Source: Parus major
Taxonomy: Eukaryota; Chordata; Aves; Passeriformes; Paridae
NCBI RefSeq assembly: GCF_001522545.3
Contig: NC_031768.1
Location: 3,144,709 to 3,208,708, forward strand
Reading direction: 5' to 3'
DNA: 64,000 nt
Shown: positions 1-11,700 of the stretch, piece by piece
How the letters are laid out: every line of letters begins with the position of its first letter
Numbering within the stretch: the stretch's first letter is position 1
Made by a program: the position numbers and the translations under genes
The notes under the pieces: model-generated
What the model saw: only the letters and a program-made list of their open reading frames with translations
Database searches by the model: none
Told to the model about the DNA's origin: nothing

Positions 1-1735
1 GCACAATACAAACACCAACCCAAACCTGTTTTTCCTTTGACTCTCTCAGTTAATGATGTTACATTTTGAAAATGCAGAGGGATCATGGAATTAAAGAGAA
101 ACTTGAGCTGGAAAGTTTCAGGTCTCTACTCTGACCTTCTGCTGGGTTTGCTCTGAGCTTTGGCCACTCCAGATCAGAGACTCCCACTGGGAACATCGAT
201 TCCCAAATATCGAATTGGCATTTTCCCTGCTGCCACTGTGCACCTCTGGAGGAGTCTGGCTTTTCCCTTTGCTCCAACCTCCCATTAAGGAGTTGAAATT
301 AGCAATGAGATTCCCCATTAGCCTGCTTTTCTCCAGGCTAATGAAACCCAGCTCCCCCAGCCCCTCCTCATACATCATGCAGCCCACTAAGCACAAACCA
401 CTTCTAATGAAGTCTGTTCCTATACTAACAACAAGTAAAATTTAATGAACTTAAATGCTCTTACATAAGAAGAACTGCTTGAAAAAATAAAACCTTTCAA
501 TAGAGCAAAATATGGCCAGGTTAATAATTTTGCTCTGGGTCCCAGAATGTTAATTTAGCAAGAAATAAATAACTCCCAGCCTTTCATCTTATCTTTCTGA
601 CAGATGTTTCCCCTATAAAAAGGGTGTCATAATTGTTTTTGTCAGTGTTATAATTAAAATTGCTATGCAGCTGACATACAGTTTTTAATGGTTTCCCCTA
701 GGATTATAGCAGATGTTGGCTTATTAGATCAGGCTCTCCTGGAGTAAGAAATGTCATTGGCATAATCAAGACACTTCTTTAAGCCTCTCAAAGTAGACTG
801 TCACAATTTTCCCAGTAACATTTGACCCTAAGGGATGAAATATATCCTGCTTTTCTAAAGAGAAAGTTTTCTGAGGGGTTTGAAAGAAATACTTAAAAAA
901 ATTAAAAATCCAGTTTTTGCTGTAGCCAGAAAGAAATAGCTGGAAGATACAGGAGGGAGCTCTGACAACAGCACCAGCAAGGCCAAAGAAACTGTGGCTT
1001 TTTAATGGCAGAAATATTCACAGGCAAAGGTAGAGGATCAGCTGAAATCTGGTGAGGAGCCGAGAAATAGCAGTGAGTGGGCTCTTATTATTAAGAAAAG
1101 TTACAACCCTATGACACAACTGTTAGTTTGAATGGGAGCAAATTTAAATAAAGCAAGGTGTTAGAGCAAGCTCCTCTTTAAGTGTGGTTTGGATCCCTGG
1201 TGTTCATCGAAAATCCAGGGAAGTGAAGGGGGAAGCAAGAAGCAAGGGTGGCTCCCATGGTCAGCCAGGCTGGGCAGCTGGGAAGGGCACATGGATCCCT
1301 TGTCTGAATGCACACAAAGTGTTTAATATCATTATAAATCATTTGTAGGTGATTTGGCATGAGAATCAGGCAAGTGAGGTGGCTCCAACACAAGAAAATC
1401 CACACAGACCCCTGCCTGCCTGTCCACAAAATCTCTCCAACCCCTCAAGGGGAACTCACTTCGACAAAATAAATTCAGCATAAAGTAACTTTACATTTTG
1501 GTGTCACTGAGCTCCTTGCAACTTTCCAAGGGCCACCAAATTTTCTCCCCAAGGTGTGAGGAACGCCAACTCTGTTTCACAGGCTGCGGCGTCAGGATCT
1601 GCGATTCGCAGGCTGCAGCTTTTTTTGCGTCGCATCCCGTTTTATATTAAGAACTCCCCAAAATAATTGCGGAAGGTGCGACATGACATAATCGCTGAAG
1701 TTCCACAGCACCAAGTGTCGCAGTTTACTTACGAA
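1..1735. other. 5' flanking sequence of ETS2, no gene seen
   Basis: AT-rich single-copy sequence upstream of the ETS2 CpG island. Open frames are short (under 100 codons) and overlap on both strands without codon-like character. I see no exon, RNA gene or clear repeat here. It may hold distal promoter elements, but nothing specific can be supported. Confidence 0.6.
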
Positions 1736-1915
1736 AATCACAGAATCGGGTTGGAAAAGATCTTTTGAGAGCATCGAGTTCCAACTTTTGTCAGACCACC
1801 AAACCAGGGCACCAAGTGCCACGTCCCGATGCTCCTTGAACATCTCCAGGGATGGTGACTCCACCATCTCCCTGGGCATCTCTAACGCCTTTCTGTGAAG
1901 AGATCCTTCCTGAGG
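1736..1915 (-). mobile_element. CR1 LINE 3' fragment
   Basis: Read on the minus strand this ends with the CR1 tail pattern: 'gatggtgactccacc' and 'ccaggg' blocks near 1845-1865, then the 'agaatcgggttggaaaaga' end at 1741-1759. The strand follows from the terminal octamer region lying at the low-coordinate end. It is diverged and truncated, with no coding capacity. It lies about 200 bp upstream of the ETS2 CpG island. Confidence 0.75.
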
Positions 1916-2040
1916 CTCAGACTGTTTCTGCTTGGGATTTTAGGGGTTAACTCTCCTATCTCGACGAGAGGCATTAACTAAAAAAACAAGCATGGAAAAC
2001 GTCCAGCATGAATTATCTCACGCATAACCGGGGGGGAAGA

Positions 2041-2042
2041 AA

Positions 2043-2081
<39 letters not shown>
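2041..2081 (+). repeat. (AAT)n microsatellite
   Basis: About 13 uninterrupted copies of AAT lie immediately upstream of the ETS2 CpG island. A perfect trinucleotide array of this length is expected to vary between individuals. A G run and short A-rich stretch precede it. Confidence 0.95.
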
Positions 2082-2082
<1 letters not shown>

Positions 2083-2129
2083 GACTCTCAGAAGGATGTT
2101 AAAACAGCTGACATAAAAGAGCTTTTTTC

Positions 2130-2860
2130 CCCCCCTTTTCCTCCCCGAGCCGCTCGGCATCCCCGGCGCTGCCGGAGCCGGGGCCGAGCGCGGCTGTGCC
2201 GGTACCAGCGACGACAACAAGCGGAGGGGCCGGGCTTGCGGGAGGCGGGTCCTGCCGCCTCTCCCCGCCCGCTGAAGAGCGCCTGCGAGGGCGGCCGGGC
2301 AGCACAGCGCGGAGCGGAGCCCAGCGGCGGCGGAACCAGCGCCGAACCAGCGCGGCAGCACCGCGGGCCGCCCGCACCCGCGCCCCGGCCGGCAGCGCCC
2401 ACGCACCGCCTGCCTTCCCTGCCGCATCCCGCCCCTTCTGTGCCCCCCTCCTTTCGCCGGGACTCTCCGCCGGGATCAGCGCTGTTGTTGTTGGCCGGCG
2501 CGGCCGCATCGAGGATATTTTGGCTCGCCGAGAGGCAGCGGCGCCTCCATCCCTTGGACGCCGCGTGTGGGGCCGGGGCCGCCGCCGGGGAGGGAGCGCA
2601 GGAGCGCCGGCATCGGGGGCCAGGTGAGGCGGGGGCGGCGGGGATGGAGGGGGGGAGAAAAGGAGAAAGGGCTCATCGGGACCCCTCCTCGCTGCTGCTG
2701 CCCGGACTGCTCCTCGGTGATGTGCCCCGAGCCATCCGCGCCGCGGATTCTCCTCGGGGACGCCGATCCCTCAGCCCGGCCCGGCGGCCGTGAGGGGCTG
2801 AGGGGAGCGGCCGGGGGCTCATCCCCCGGGGAACGCCGCGGGCCCGGCAGGAAGGGGTTA
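2130..2860 (+). promoter_or_regulatory. ETS2: CpG-island promoter of ETS2
   Basis: Base composition changes abruptly from AT-rich to very GC-rich with dense CpG (for example around 2150-2190, 2260-2400 and 2500-2640), then returns to AT-rich after about 2880. No TATA box stands at a sensible distance. There are GC boxes such as 'ccccgcccgct' near 2262, and short direct repeats of 'gaaccagcgc' near 2334-2352. This is the usual architecture of a TATA-less broad promoter. It is the only CpG island upstream of the ETS2 coding exons, about 3 kb before the first one. The exact transcription start cannot be read from sequence. Confidence 0.8.
2400..2623 (+). other. ETS2: Probable ETS2 non-coding exon 1 (5'UTR)
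   Basis: The 3' end is placed at 2623 because 'ccag|gtgagg' is the best donor in the CpG island. It would splice to the acceptor at 5720, directly in front of the initiator ATG. The last 200 bases before the donor contain no ATG that I can see, so no upstream ORF is expected. The 5' end given is only a placeholder. Another non-coding exon within the 3.1 kb intron cannot be excluded. Confidence 0.5.
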
Positions 2861-5720
2861 ATGGGCAGCGCGCTCTGGATTTGGTTAGGACTTTAAAGGG
2901 ACTTAAAAAAAAAACCCAACAACGTTGGGCTGTGTGATCTGCCCACCGAAGTTTTTTACGTGGGCGAAGCGTGTGTCATGTGTGTGAGAAGCCGGGCAGG
3001 CTCCCGGCGGAGCCCAGGGGCTGCGCGGGGCACGCCGTTCCCTCCTACCCTCTTCCTAAGAGGAGGCTGGTTTATTTCCCTGAAAAAGAATTTCTATTTA
3101 AAAGAAAAAAAAAAAAAACCAACAAAACATCCAGGCAAAATATCCCCCTGCCTGCTCTCCCCTCCCAAAAAATCCCCCCGAAAAAACAAGGGAAAATCCC
3201 ATCGGAGGTCCTTCAGATCCATCGGGAACACCGGAGCGCTTCGCTTCTCCCTGTGGATGCTGCCCAGCTGCGCCCAGCTGTGGGCAGGCACCTGGCTGTT
3301 GCTGAAAAGAAGGCGATCAGAATTCAGGAGTATTAGTTAATAAGTGCCTGATCCTGTTGACCCTGTTCTGGTTCACCCACTCAGCTATGCGGGGGTGTTG
3401 AGGAAGGTGTCCTGCCAGTTAAACCAATTATAGCTGGCAAGTCGCAGTCATCAGCATTAGTGGAGGAGTTGGAGGTGAGGCCCAGTCACACCGTGTTGGG
3501 CCGTAGTGGCTTTTCTGAACTTGGAACAGCAGCTTTCTAAGTCCGGCAGAAAGGCAGATTTAACCCTCTGTGCCACGGAAATCCGCCTTGCCTTTCCAGG
3601 TCTGTTTGCCTTGTGCTGTCTCTGTGAGGGTTTTGTATCTCAGGGCTGGGAATTTGTGCTGCAGATGGGGAGAAAGCTGATGAGGGATGAACAAGGGATG
3701 TAGAAATTCCTCTGTTTGAGATACTCGGTTGGAGGAAGAAACGTGCTGAAGAAATCCATGTGTTTTCCAGTCAGAGCTCAGTGTCTCATTTTTCCAAAGC
3801 TTTCCCTAGGAACAAACCCAGCACGGAGGAGCAGGGGCTTGGGTTAATGAGCAATGCTGTGTAATCAACACTTGGTATAAACCTTTTGTCTTAGGGCCCT
3901 AAACATCTCTAAAGAAAGAAAAAAAAAAATAATGGCAGGAAGGAGAGAATCGCAGCCCTTTTAGTGGATAGGGAAGTGCCTAACAGGATTTGTGGAGAGG
4001 TCAGAATTGCCCACAAGTGCCAGGAATCTTATTTGTACCCCTAACCAGGGATCAGACCTCAACTTACAGAATATACATAGAATATTTTCACGAATACTCA
4101 GATTCCTAAGGCAGTTATCCCTGGACACCAGAGCAGAATTCAAAGGCAAAATAAAGGGTGATGGAAATTGCCTTACACTTTTTAAAAAGCCCAGTCAAAT
4201 GCAAGGATAAACAGTTGTTTAAACTGTGGCAAATTTAATGAACAGATTAGGATGCTTGCTGAGTGAGACTCACGCTGTGTGAAATTCTTTGCTGCTCAAT
4301 GAGATGTGTAATTTAGATCAAATATTTGTACGTGCTGTTTGAGGTAAAAAACATCGTTCAGTAGATTGCCCTTTTTGAGTAACACTAATGAATATTCTTT
4401 TCAGTGTCAGTTGGTTTATTTTGTTTCAATTATAAGGCCCAGTCAAGTTGAAATAGGCCTTTCATGTTAAGGACTCTTGCTATTTATTTTTTTACATTTA
4501 TTTTTAAGTGATCAGCTATTTAAGAGTATGAAAGGGTTCCTTGTCTTTGGCTGCTGGTTGTTTTTATTTTCCTCTCTGTTTACATGGACAGCTTTTGCAT
4601 GTGTTGCAATTTTTAACAAGCTGGGCTTATTTTGTCTAGATCCTAATTTACAGGTTTTTTTCTTTATTTTAAAGTGATTTTGTTTTTTGTTTTTTTTCTT
4701 GTTTTAACATGGTGAATGATAGATTTGGCTTATAATAAGTGATCACAGTTTTGTGGAAACCTTGATAGTGTCCTCTGTGGCTATTTAAGTACAAGTGCAT
4801 GTTTTCAGTCCGTTGCTATGGAGCAAGGGAATTCAGCCCAGTGCTGTGAAAAAAGGGAAGGAAAATTAAAAGTGTAGCTTGATAAGGTATCAAGCTACAA
4901 GTTCACTGACACCTGAATTGCAGCATCATGATAAACCCTAGCAATGGCCATAAAACTGGCTTTATTCTTCATGTTTGATCTTTTCCATAGGATATGAATC
5001 TTATCACTCTTCTCCTTCAGTGATATATAGGAGAAAAGTTACACAGGCCTCACACAACTCTGTTCCTGGTAATAAAGGCAATATTGATAAAGGTTTGACT
5101 TCAGGGGCATGTATATATTGATAGTGGTCCCATTATCAGCCCTTTAAACGGGGCATTTTACTTCATAAACACCTTTTCAAATAAAACTTAGGCCTTCTAA
5201 AGCTTTATAAATGTGTTAGTCCTGTGTTTAGAAAGTCTTGTGGTTTGGAGTAAAGTAGTAAAGGCAGGAGGTTGGGGACACTGGGATTGGCTTCTCTGAT
5301 TATGCGTGGAGGGGTGAATGCAGGAGGTGAAGGTGTATCACAGTGCCACTCTGTCACTCCTCTTCCTCTGAAAGCCAAAGTCTGAAGTGAATCACGGCCT
5401 CTGAGAGGGCACAGAGTAAGCAAAAGTAACACCAAACTGATTACCTAAGATAATAGGTGAAAAGTTGGAAAAGACCCCAAAGAGACAGGTACTCGGTGGG
5501 CAAGAGCTTTTTGTGGGCTTTCCAGGCAACCACAAGTTTTGTGAGAGCTCTCCCAGCTGAGGAGCAAGGTGAGAACTGCCCTGTGTGCTTGGGATGTTGG
5601 AAAAGCTTTCCCTGTATCTCACTGCTGCATGTTCTGTGCCAGAGCAGTCTGGTACATCTGTTAACATCTGCTTCCTCCTCCTTTGGCAGCGTTTCTAACG
5701 TCACCCCTCTCGTTTTTCAG
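2624..5720 (+). other. ETS2: ETS2 intron 1 (about 3.1 kb)
   Basis: This stretch runs from the presumed donor at 2624 to the acceptor 'cgtttttcag' ending at 5720. After the CpG island it is AT-rich, with a short A-rich patch near 3105-3120. No recognisable repeat family or coding exon is seen. First introns of immediate-early ETS genes often carry enhancers, but I have no motif-level evidence for one here. Confidence 0.5.
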
Positions 5721-5792
5721 ATGAGTGACTTTGGGATCAGGAACATGGATCAAGTAGCTCCCGTGTCAAACATGTACAGAGGAATGCTCAAG
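5721..5792 (+). CDS. ETS2: ETS2 coding exon 1 (residues 1-24)
   Basis: The exon begins with ATG immediately after the acceptor 'cag' and ends 'ctcaag|gtgagt'. It encodes [12 protein letters not shown] and following residues, the conserved ETS2 N-terminus. It ends in phase 0. Because the ATG is the first base of the exon, its upstream initiation context comes entirely from the preceding non-coding exon. Confidence 0.95.
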
Positions 5793-8700
5793 GTGAGTAC
5801 CCTGGAGCTGTCACCTCCCAGACCCAGCCAGTGCTTTTGTTGTGTTCCTGCAGTGCTAGAACAGGAATTGGATAAGCCAAGTGAACATGGGTTTAATTGC
5901 TCCCCTGTAATCTTCTGCCAGAGTATTCCCACTGAGTTCCACGGGGATGTGAAAAGCAAGACTGAAATAGGAAGGTTCAGATCTTGCATCCTCAACCCTC
6001 TTTTGTTTCCCTAAATACTAAGAACTAGAAAGAAGTAGACAAGAACTGAGTTCAAATTCGCTTGTATTGGTGGAACTTCTGCTGAAATAAAGGTTAAAGA
6101 TGGGGCACCAGGAGAGGATTTGTGTCTTTAGTTTGATGAGACTGGAAGAGGCCTCTTCTGATAGGAGTGGTCAGGTTTGGTACTTTCCTGAGCATTGTTT
6201 GGAATAAAAGTTGATTGTTCACTTACAACTGTTATTAATGGAAGCCAAATACATTGTAAAAACTCCAAAAGTTACTACATTTCTTTCATCTTTGGGTAGA
6301 CTGTGTCTGTTATTTGTTTTGAAAGGAATTTACAAACTGAGGTCAGCAGACTATAAAGGCTCAGTCTCAAAGGGCTCCCCTCCCTCCCCTTTCATGCAGG
6401 TTGCTTTTTAATCCCAGTATCAATTTTTTTACACAGCATTGATTAATGTTAACCAATTAAAGGTTAGGGAGACCCTTTCTGCTCTCATTAGCTTTGAGGG
6501 ATGGCCATGGTTTGAAGAATCAGCGAGACTCTGGGATGCTGACTGCTCTGACTCTTTATGTCCCCTCTTAGCTTTTTACTCCTCACAAAAAATTCCAAGA
6601 GATCCCCCAACTTAACATCTGTGTGCTCTTAACACAGTGGTTATTCTAAGCACTTATTCAGTGTTCAGTTGTCATAGAATTAAGTCAGAGATTTGTGTTC
6701 TGCTGTGCTGTAGCTATTCACGTTCCATTTTATTTCATTCTGCAGTAGTTACATGTATTGAAAAGCCAAACAAAGTCGTTGTGTAACTGATAGGACGAGC
6801 AGAATTCATTCTGCATTGTGTTTTCCCTCTTTTACTACTATTAAATCAAGAACGTGCTTACACAATAATTTTCTCCCTTTTGAAATATGAAACTAGCACG
6901 GTATGGATTTTACTCACTCACATGCCACAGCATTTTTTCCAGTGACTCAGGATAAGGGTCAGCTATTTACACAAAATGCAGGAGTTTCCAGATTGTGTTG
7001 AAAGAACTTGCCCTTTTTTTTAAGTGCTAGGGATGAGTCAGAGCTTTTATCTAGTAACGTATAAAGAATCTTTTACCAGCAGATTTGGCAGCTGTTATTA
7101 ACTTGTTTTATTCAGACATGAGTCTTTCCAAGGGCTGGCTTTGACTTGAGTTGGGGAGTACCTGAACCAGAGGTCCACAGTTTGTCCCTGCTGGCCAGGA
7201 GATTTCTGAATGATCATCATACTGCTTGTGGTGACATGAAAAGTTTGGGAATGTGAGGGGAAGTTAATCCTAATTTGCTATTCCAGGAGCATAGTTTAGG
7301 TTGCTTTTTGCATTGCACCTGAACACTGCCCTGAGAAATCCTTGCCTTGTCCTCAGCTAAATCCACTCCTTTGGCACAAGCTGGCAAATCAGTGTTTGCC
7401 CAAACCAAATAAACATTTGCAAGTTGCCTTTGTCTCCAGCTCCCTGAAGGGCAGGAGCTGCCACGAGCCAGCTGCAGCTTTCCAGAGCAATGTTCTATCC
7501 TCAGGTGCCTTTAAAAACAATCTCAGTGGCCACTTTTATCCATCTTTGCCTGAAGATATTGCAGATACAGTTTCCCTGTGACTAACAAGCAAGTTTCTTA
7601 AGTTGTTTTTGAAGTTATTTCTTCCTCTGCTCACATTCCTTCTGCCCCCCAAGACTGAAGTGGTTGGGGGGAATTTACTGAATTCATTCCAGTGTTTCAG
7701 GCATACACGGCACAAGTCCAGTTTGAAAGGAGTTAGGCTTTCAAAATATAAGAGTGTTTCTTGAATGTCAGTATATCAGTAGAATCCACTCTTATCTGGA
7801 GCATTTTTATCAGTCTTGTTTATCCCTTGCTGTAAAATGAAAGTAGAATTGTTTCACTGAGCATCTGAGCGCTTGCAAGGCTTAAAAAATGTGGTTGCTG
7901 GCAAATCCAGTAAGGCAGAAGTGTAAAAGTTGCTACAACATCCTTCCTCAAGTCCTGTAAAGCTGGCTGTAGCTTCAAGTGATGTGGTTTAGATGAGTTT
8001 TATCCTTCAGAAAACAAAACAAAACAACTTCATAAATCTATTGTAGGTTTTGCACTGGCAGTTTTCCCATAATTTACTGATCTGCCATCAAATCCTCATC
8101 AAGTGGATAATCAATTTAAAAGGGTTAAGGAAATGAGGATTTCTTTAAAATATACCTGGAAATAAACACGTAGTTATACACACACATGTGTATTCTCTAT
8201 TGTTAAAAGCCTCAATTACAGGAAAAAGCTAAGAATATCTTGATTTGGCTTTACTGTAAGCTGCAGAACATCCCCCACCTCACCCTTATCAGTGGGTTTT
8301 AGTCACTGGTAGCAGAAGCTGTGCCCTCATTGTGGTTAAGTTTCAAAGCTGGCTCATTCAAGGTAGTGGTTGTGCCTGATCTCCAGATCTAGGAAACCAA
8401 ACCCAGACACTTCCTAGCAGTGGAGTTCACCGCTCTCCAGCAAAATGCTTACGTTATTCTGTATTTATTCTGTTCCTCTGCAGCGTCAGCCAGCGTTTGA
8501 CACCTTTGACAGCTCAAACTCGCTTTTTGCTGGGTATTTTTTCTCACTCAGTGAAGACCAAACGCTTCAGGAAGTGCCAACAGGATTTGACTCCACTTCT
8601 TATGGTAAGTCTTCGCTTTGCTCCTTAGTCCAGTCAGCAGATCAGAAATTTTTGTCTAAGTAACATTTCCTGAGTGTGCAACATGGATTTTCCTAAAAAG

Positions 8701-11700
8701 ATGTGGTTTAATACACAGACTTGTGTGTACATGCTTGGTTTTATTCATGTGAGTTTCTTTGTGGATAGTTGCTGTTTTCTGTACTGGAAAGAAATAGGAA
8801 CTGGGATACAGTAGCCTAATAAACTGATTTTTTTTGTTAAAGAAGCCTTAGTAGGAGTTTAAGCAGAACTGAGAGTTTAAAAATCATTAAAAAGAGGGTT
8901 TTGTGTAATTTGAATTTGCAACATCTCAACCATAATTAAAGTGCAAATATTCTAACAGCTTTTTCGATTCTCTGGTGTTAAATCTCAGTATGTTTTATTC
9001 CATATCTTAAAAAATAGGGTGGAGATGTTTTAAGATGTTTTTAAATTTTATTTGTGTGTGTGTGTAGGTCAGTATTCCACCAAGAGTGCCCTATAAATCC
9101 TTTCCTAAAATCCCTGAAAAAATGTAGATATTTTACCTGATGCTGCTTTTATCTCCCCTTAGGGAAAGGAAAAAAAAAACCCTCCAGCCCTCAAACCCAG
9201 AAAACCACAGGTCCTTTGTTCTAGTGTGATTCTAATCAGTCACCTGCTCTGGTCAGCAAAGCAAGTCCTTGCAGATATTAGGAAGGGTGTGGTAAAAACA
9301 GAATTAAGCACAAGTGGAGTCTGTAGATGGTCTGGGAGAGCAGGAAGAGCTGCACAGCTCTGAGCTGACTTGGAATCTGCCAAGAGCAACTGGGATAGGG
9401 GAAGGTGTCCCTGCCATGGCAGGGGTGGCATTGGATGGGCTTTAAAGTCCCTTCCATCCCAAATCATTCTGTGACATCGTTCTATGATAAAATGAGGCAT
9501 CTTCTGGTAAAAATTGACCAATAAGAAAAGCTGAGTGGGAGCTGAATTTATCCTTAAAATAGAATCTTCTTGTAAATTTGGAAGTCAGTGAAGTAGATCA
9601 GTGATTTATACTGACACACAATGGTGCCAGCTTTGTGGTTTGATGCATTATTCACCCCCAGCTTGTTACCAGTCACACTTGTTTGGTCCAGATGATGGAA
9701 TAATCCATTGCACCATGTGCTTGGGTGATGAGATATGATAAGGTCTGAAAATGCAGTGTTGAACAGTGCAAGCTGCCTCTTCACAACCCTGCTGCCAGTT
9801 ACTTAGCTCTCAAATTAAATAAAGATTGTCTGGAGTTGCAGAGAAGTCTCAGGGCAAATTATGGGTGGTAAAATAGGAACAAGCAGTCTCATTTCCCTTC
9901 AAAAAAAAAAAAAAATAAAGTTTCCCTGCAACAAAGGCACTTTATGTAACCACTGAGAGTAAATAAGGATCTATGCATGGAAAGCTGCAAAGCTCTAATT
10001 AGTGATGCAATCTTATCAAACAAGTAGCACAGAGATTTTAGAGTTTGGTGATCTGTGTTTTCCTAAAACACCAACTTTCTAACATCCTTTTTATTTTTTT
10101 TATTTTTTTTTTTAAATTCTTCAAACAGCAAAACCCAGTCACTCCTTTCAGTGGCCTGAAGTTAATGTGTCTTCTTCCTCCCCTCCACCCCTTTTCTTTT
10201 CTTGCAGAGTCGAACAACTGTGAATTGCCTCTGTTAACCCCGTGCAGCAAGGCTGTGATGAGTCAGGCCCTGAAAGATACTTTCAGTGGTTTCACAAAGG
10301 AACAGTGTCGGCTGGGTATCCCAAATAGTAAGTGCTTGCTATTTATAAGCTTTTTTTTTTATTTTTTTTTTTTTAAATGCTAAGGAGGAGGCTGAATAGC
10401 TGCTCTTTGAAAAGGAAGGAATGATGTCAGTAGGAAATACAAGAATGGATCCTATGTGAATCTGGCACAGCTTGCCTTGGAAAGGCCAGACTTGCTGGTG
10501 TTAAAAATGGGTGCATGGAGAGCTCATGCTTTGGCAGCATGAGAGAGAATCAAGCAAACCGAGGACATCTCTGGTTTCTGCAAGTGAATGCAGAAAGAAA
10601 AGAGAGGACTGGGTTGTTTTGGTTTTTTTTTTAAATTCAAGAATACATTCATTCTGAATTCATTCAACTCAATAACTTGGCTAAATAATTTTATTTCTTT
10701 TTAATTCACTGCTTTCTAAGGAAGATTACATGGCCAAGAGTTACCTCTAAATGTTGGATCCTTCCTGTCTTGCAGATCCCTGGCTGTGGACTGAACAGCA
10801 AGTTTGCCAGTGGCTTTCATGGGCTACTAATGAGTTCAGCTTGGCAAATGTGAACTTCCATCAGTTTCTTATGAGTGGCCAAGACTTGTGCAACCTGGGC
10901 AAGGAGCGTTTCCTGGAACTGGCACCTGACTATGTGGGTGATATTCTGTGGGAACACCTGGAACAGATGATAAAAGGTAGTTAAGAGAGCCAGAAAAAGC
11001 TTTTGGTTTGGGGCTCTCCTAACAGAAACAGAAATGGGACTCGATTTCAACACTGGTTTCACTATGAAGGGCTTTAGTGCATATGAAAACTCAAAATGAA
11101 CTTTAAAACTTGGTTAATAAAAGCATTATCAGCACTGTCAGTACATCCTTGGTATGCAAAGCACAGATCCCAGATAGCTGCAGACATTCTGTGTGCAGGC
11201 TGAGTACATTTGTGGGCAGGTTTTATTTGGGAAGATCACTGGAATAAATGAGATTGGGGTACCAGAACTGTAAATACCCCATAAATAAAACAGTTAACCC
11301 CATAAATACAAAGCTAACCAACAGTTGGACCTTAAAGCACACTGCAGTTTTTGTTGGTTTTAAGTTTTATGTGAAAATACAGTTGGTGTGATGGTTTCAA
11401 AGCCTGTTGGAAGTTGGTTGGGTTTTCTTTAGTGTGATTTCTATCATGAGAGAGAATGCAAATAGAGTGTGAAACTAAAATTGTGAATAGTGACCCCAAA
11501 ATACTCCCAAGAGTCAGAAGCTTTCTATAGCATACAGGTTGGATCTTTAAAACTATAAACCCAAATTTTCTCTTTTTCTCCTCTCCCCAGACAGCCAAGA
11601 GAAAACACAGGATCAATATGTGGAGAACTCTCACCTCACGTCTGTTCCTCACTGGGTCAATAATAATTCCTTAAGTAAGTTTTTTTTAAAAATTCGTATT

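Noticed and set aside
2008..2793. 261-codon + strand open frame across the ETS2 CpG island, with overlapping frames on both strands
   Set aside because: It starts in the (AAT)n array (poly-Ile) and continues through GC-rich, stop-poor promoter DNA. Several frames are open at once, and it conflicts with the ETS2 exon 1 donor. Low-complexity Arg/Ala/Pro/Gly text has no domain.
5457..6014. 185-codon + strand open frame including the first ETS2 coding exon
   Set aside because: Only 5721-5792 is coding. The rest is intron read-through on either side of clear acceptor and donor sites.
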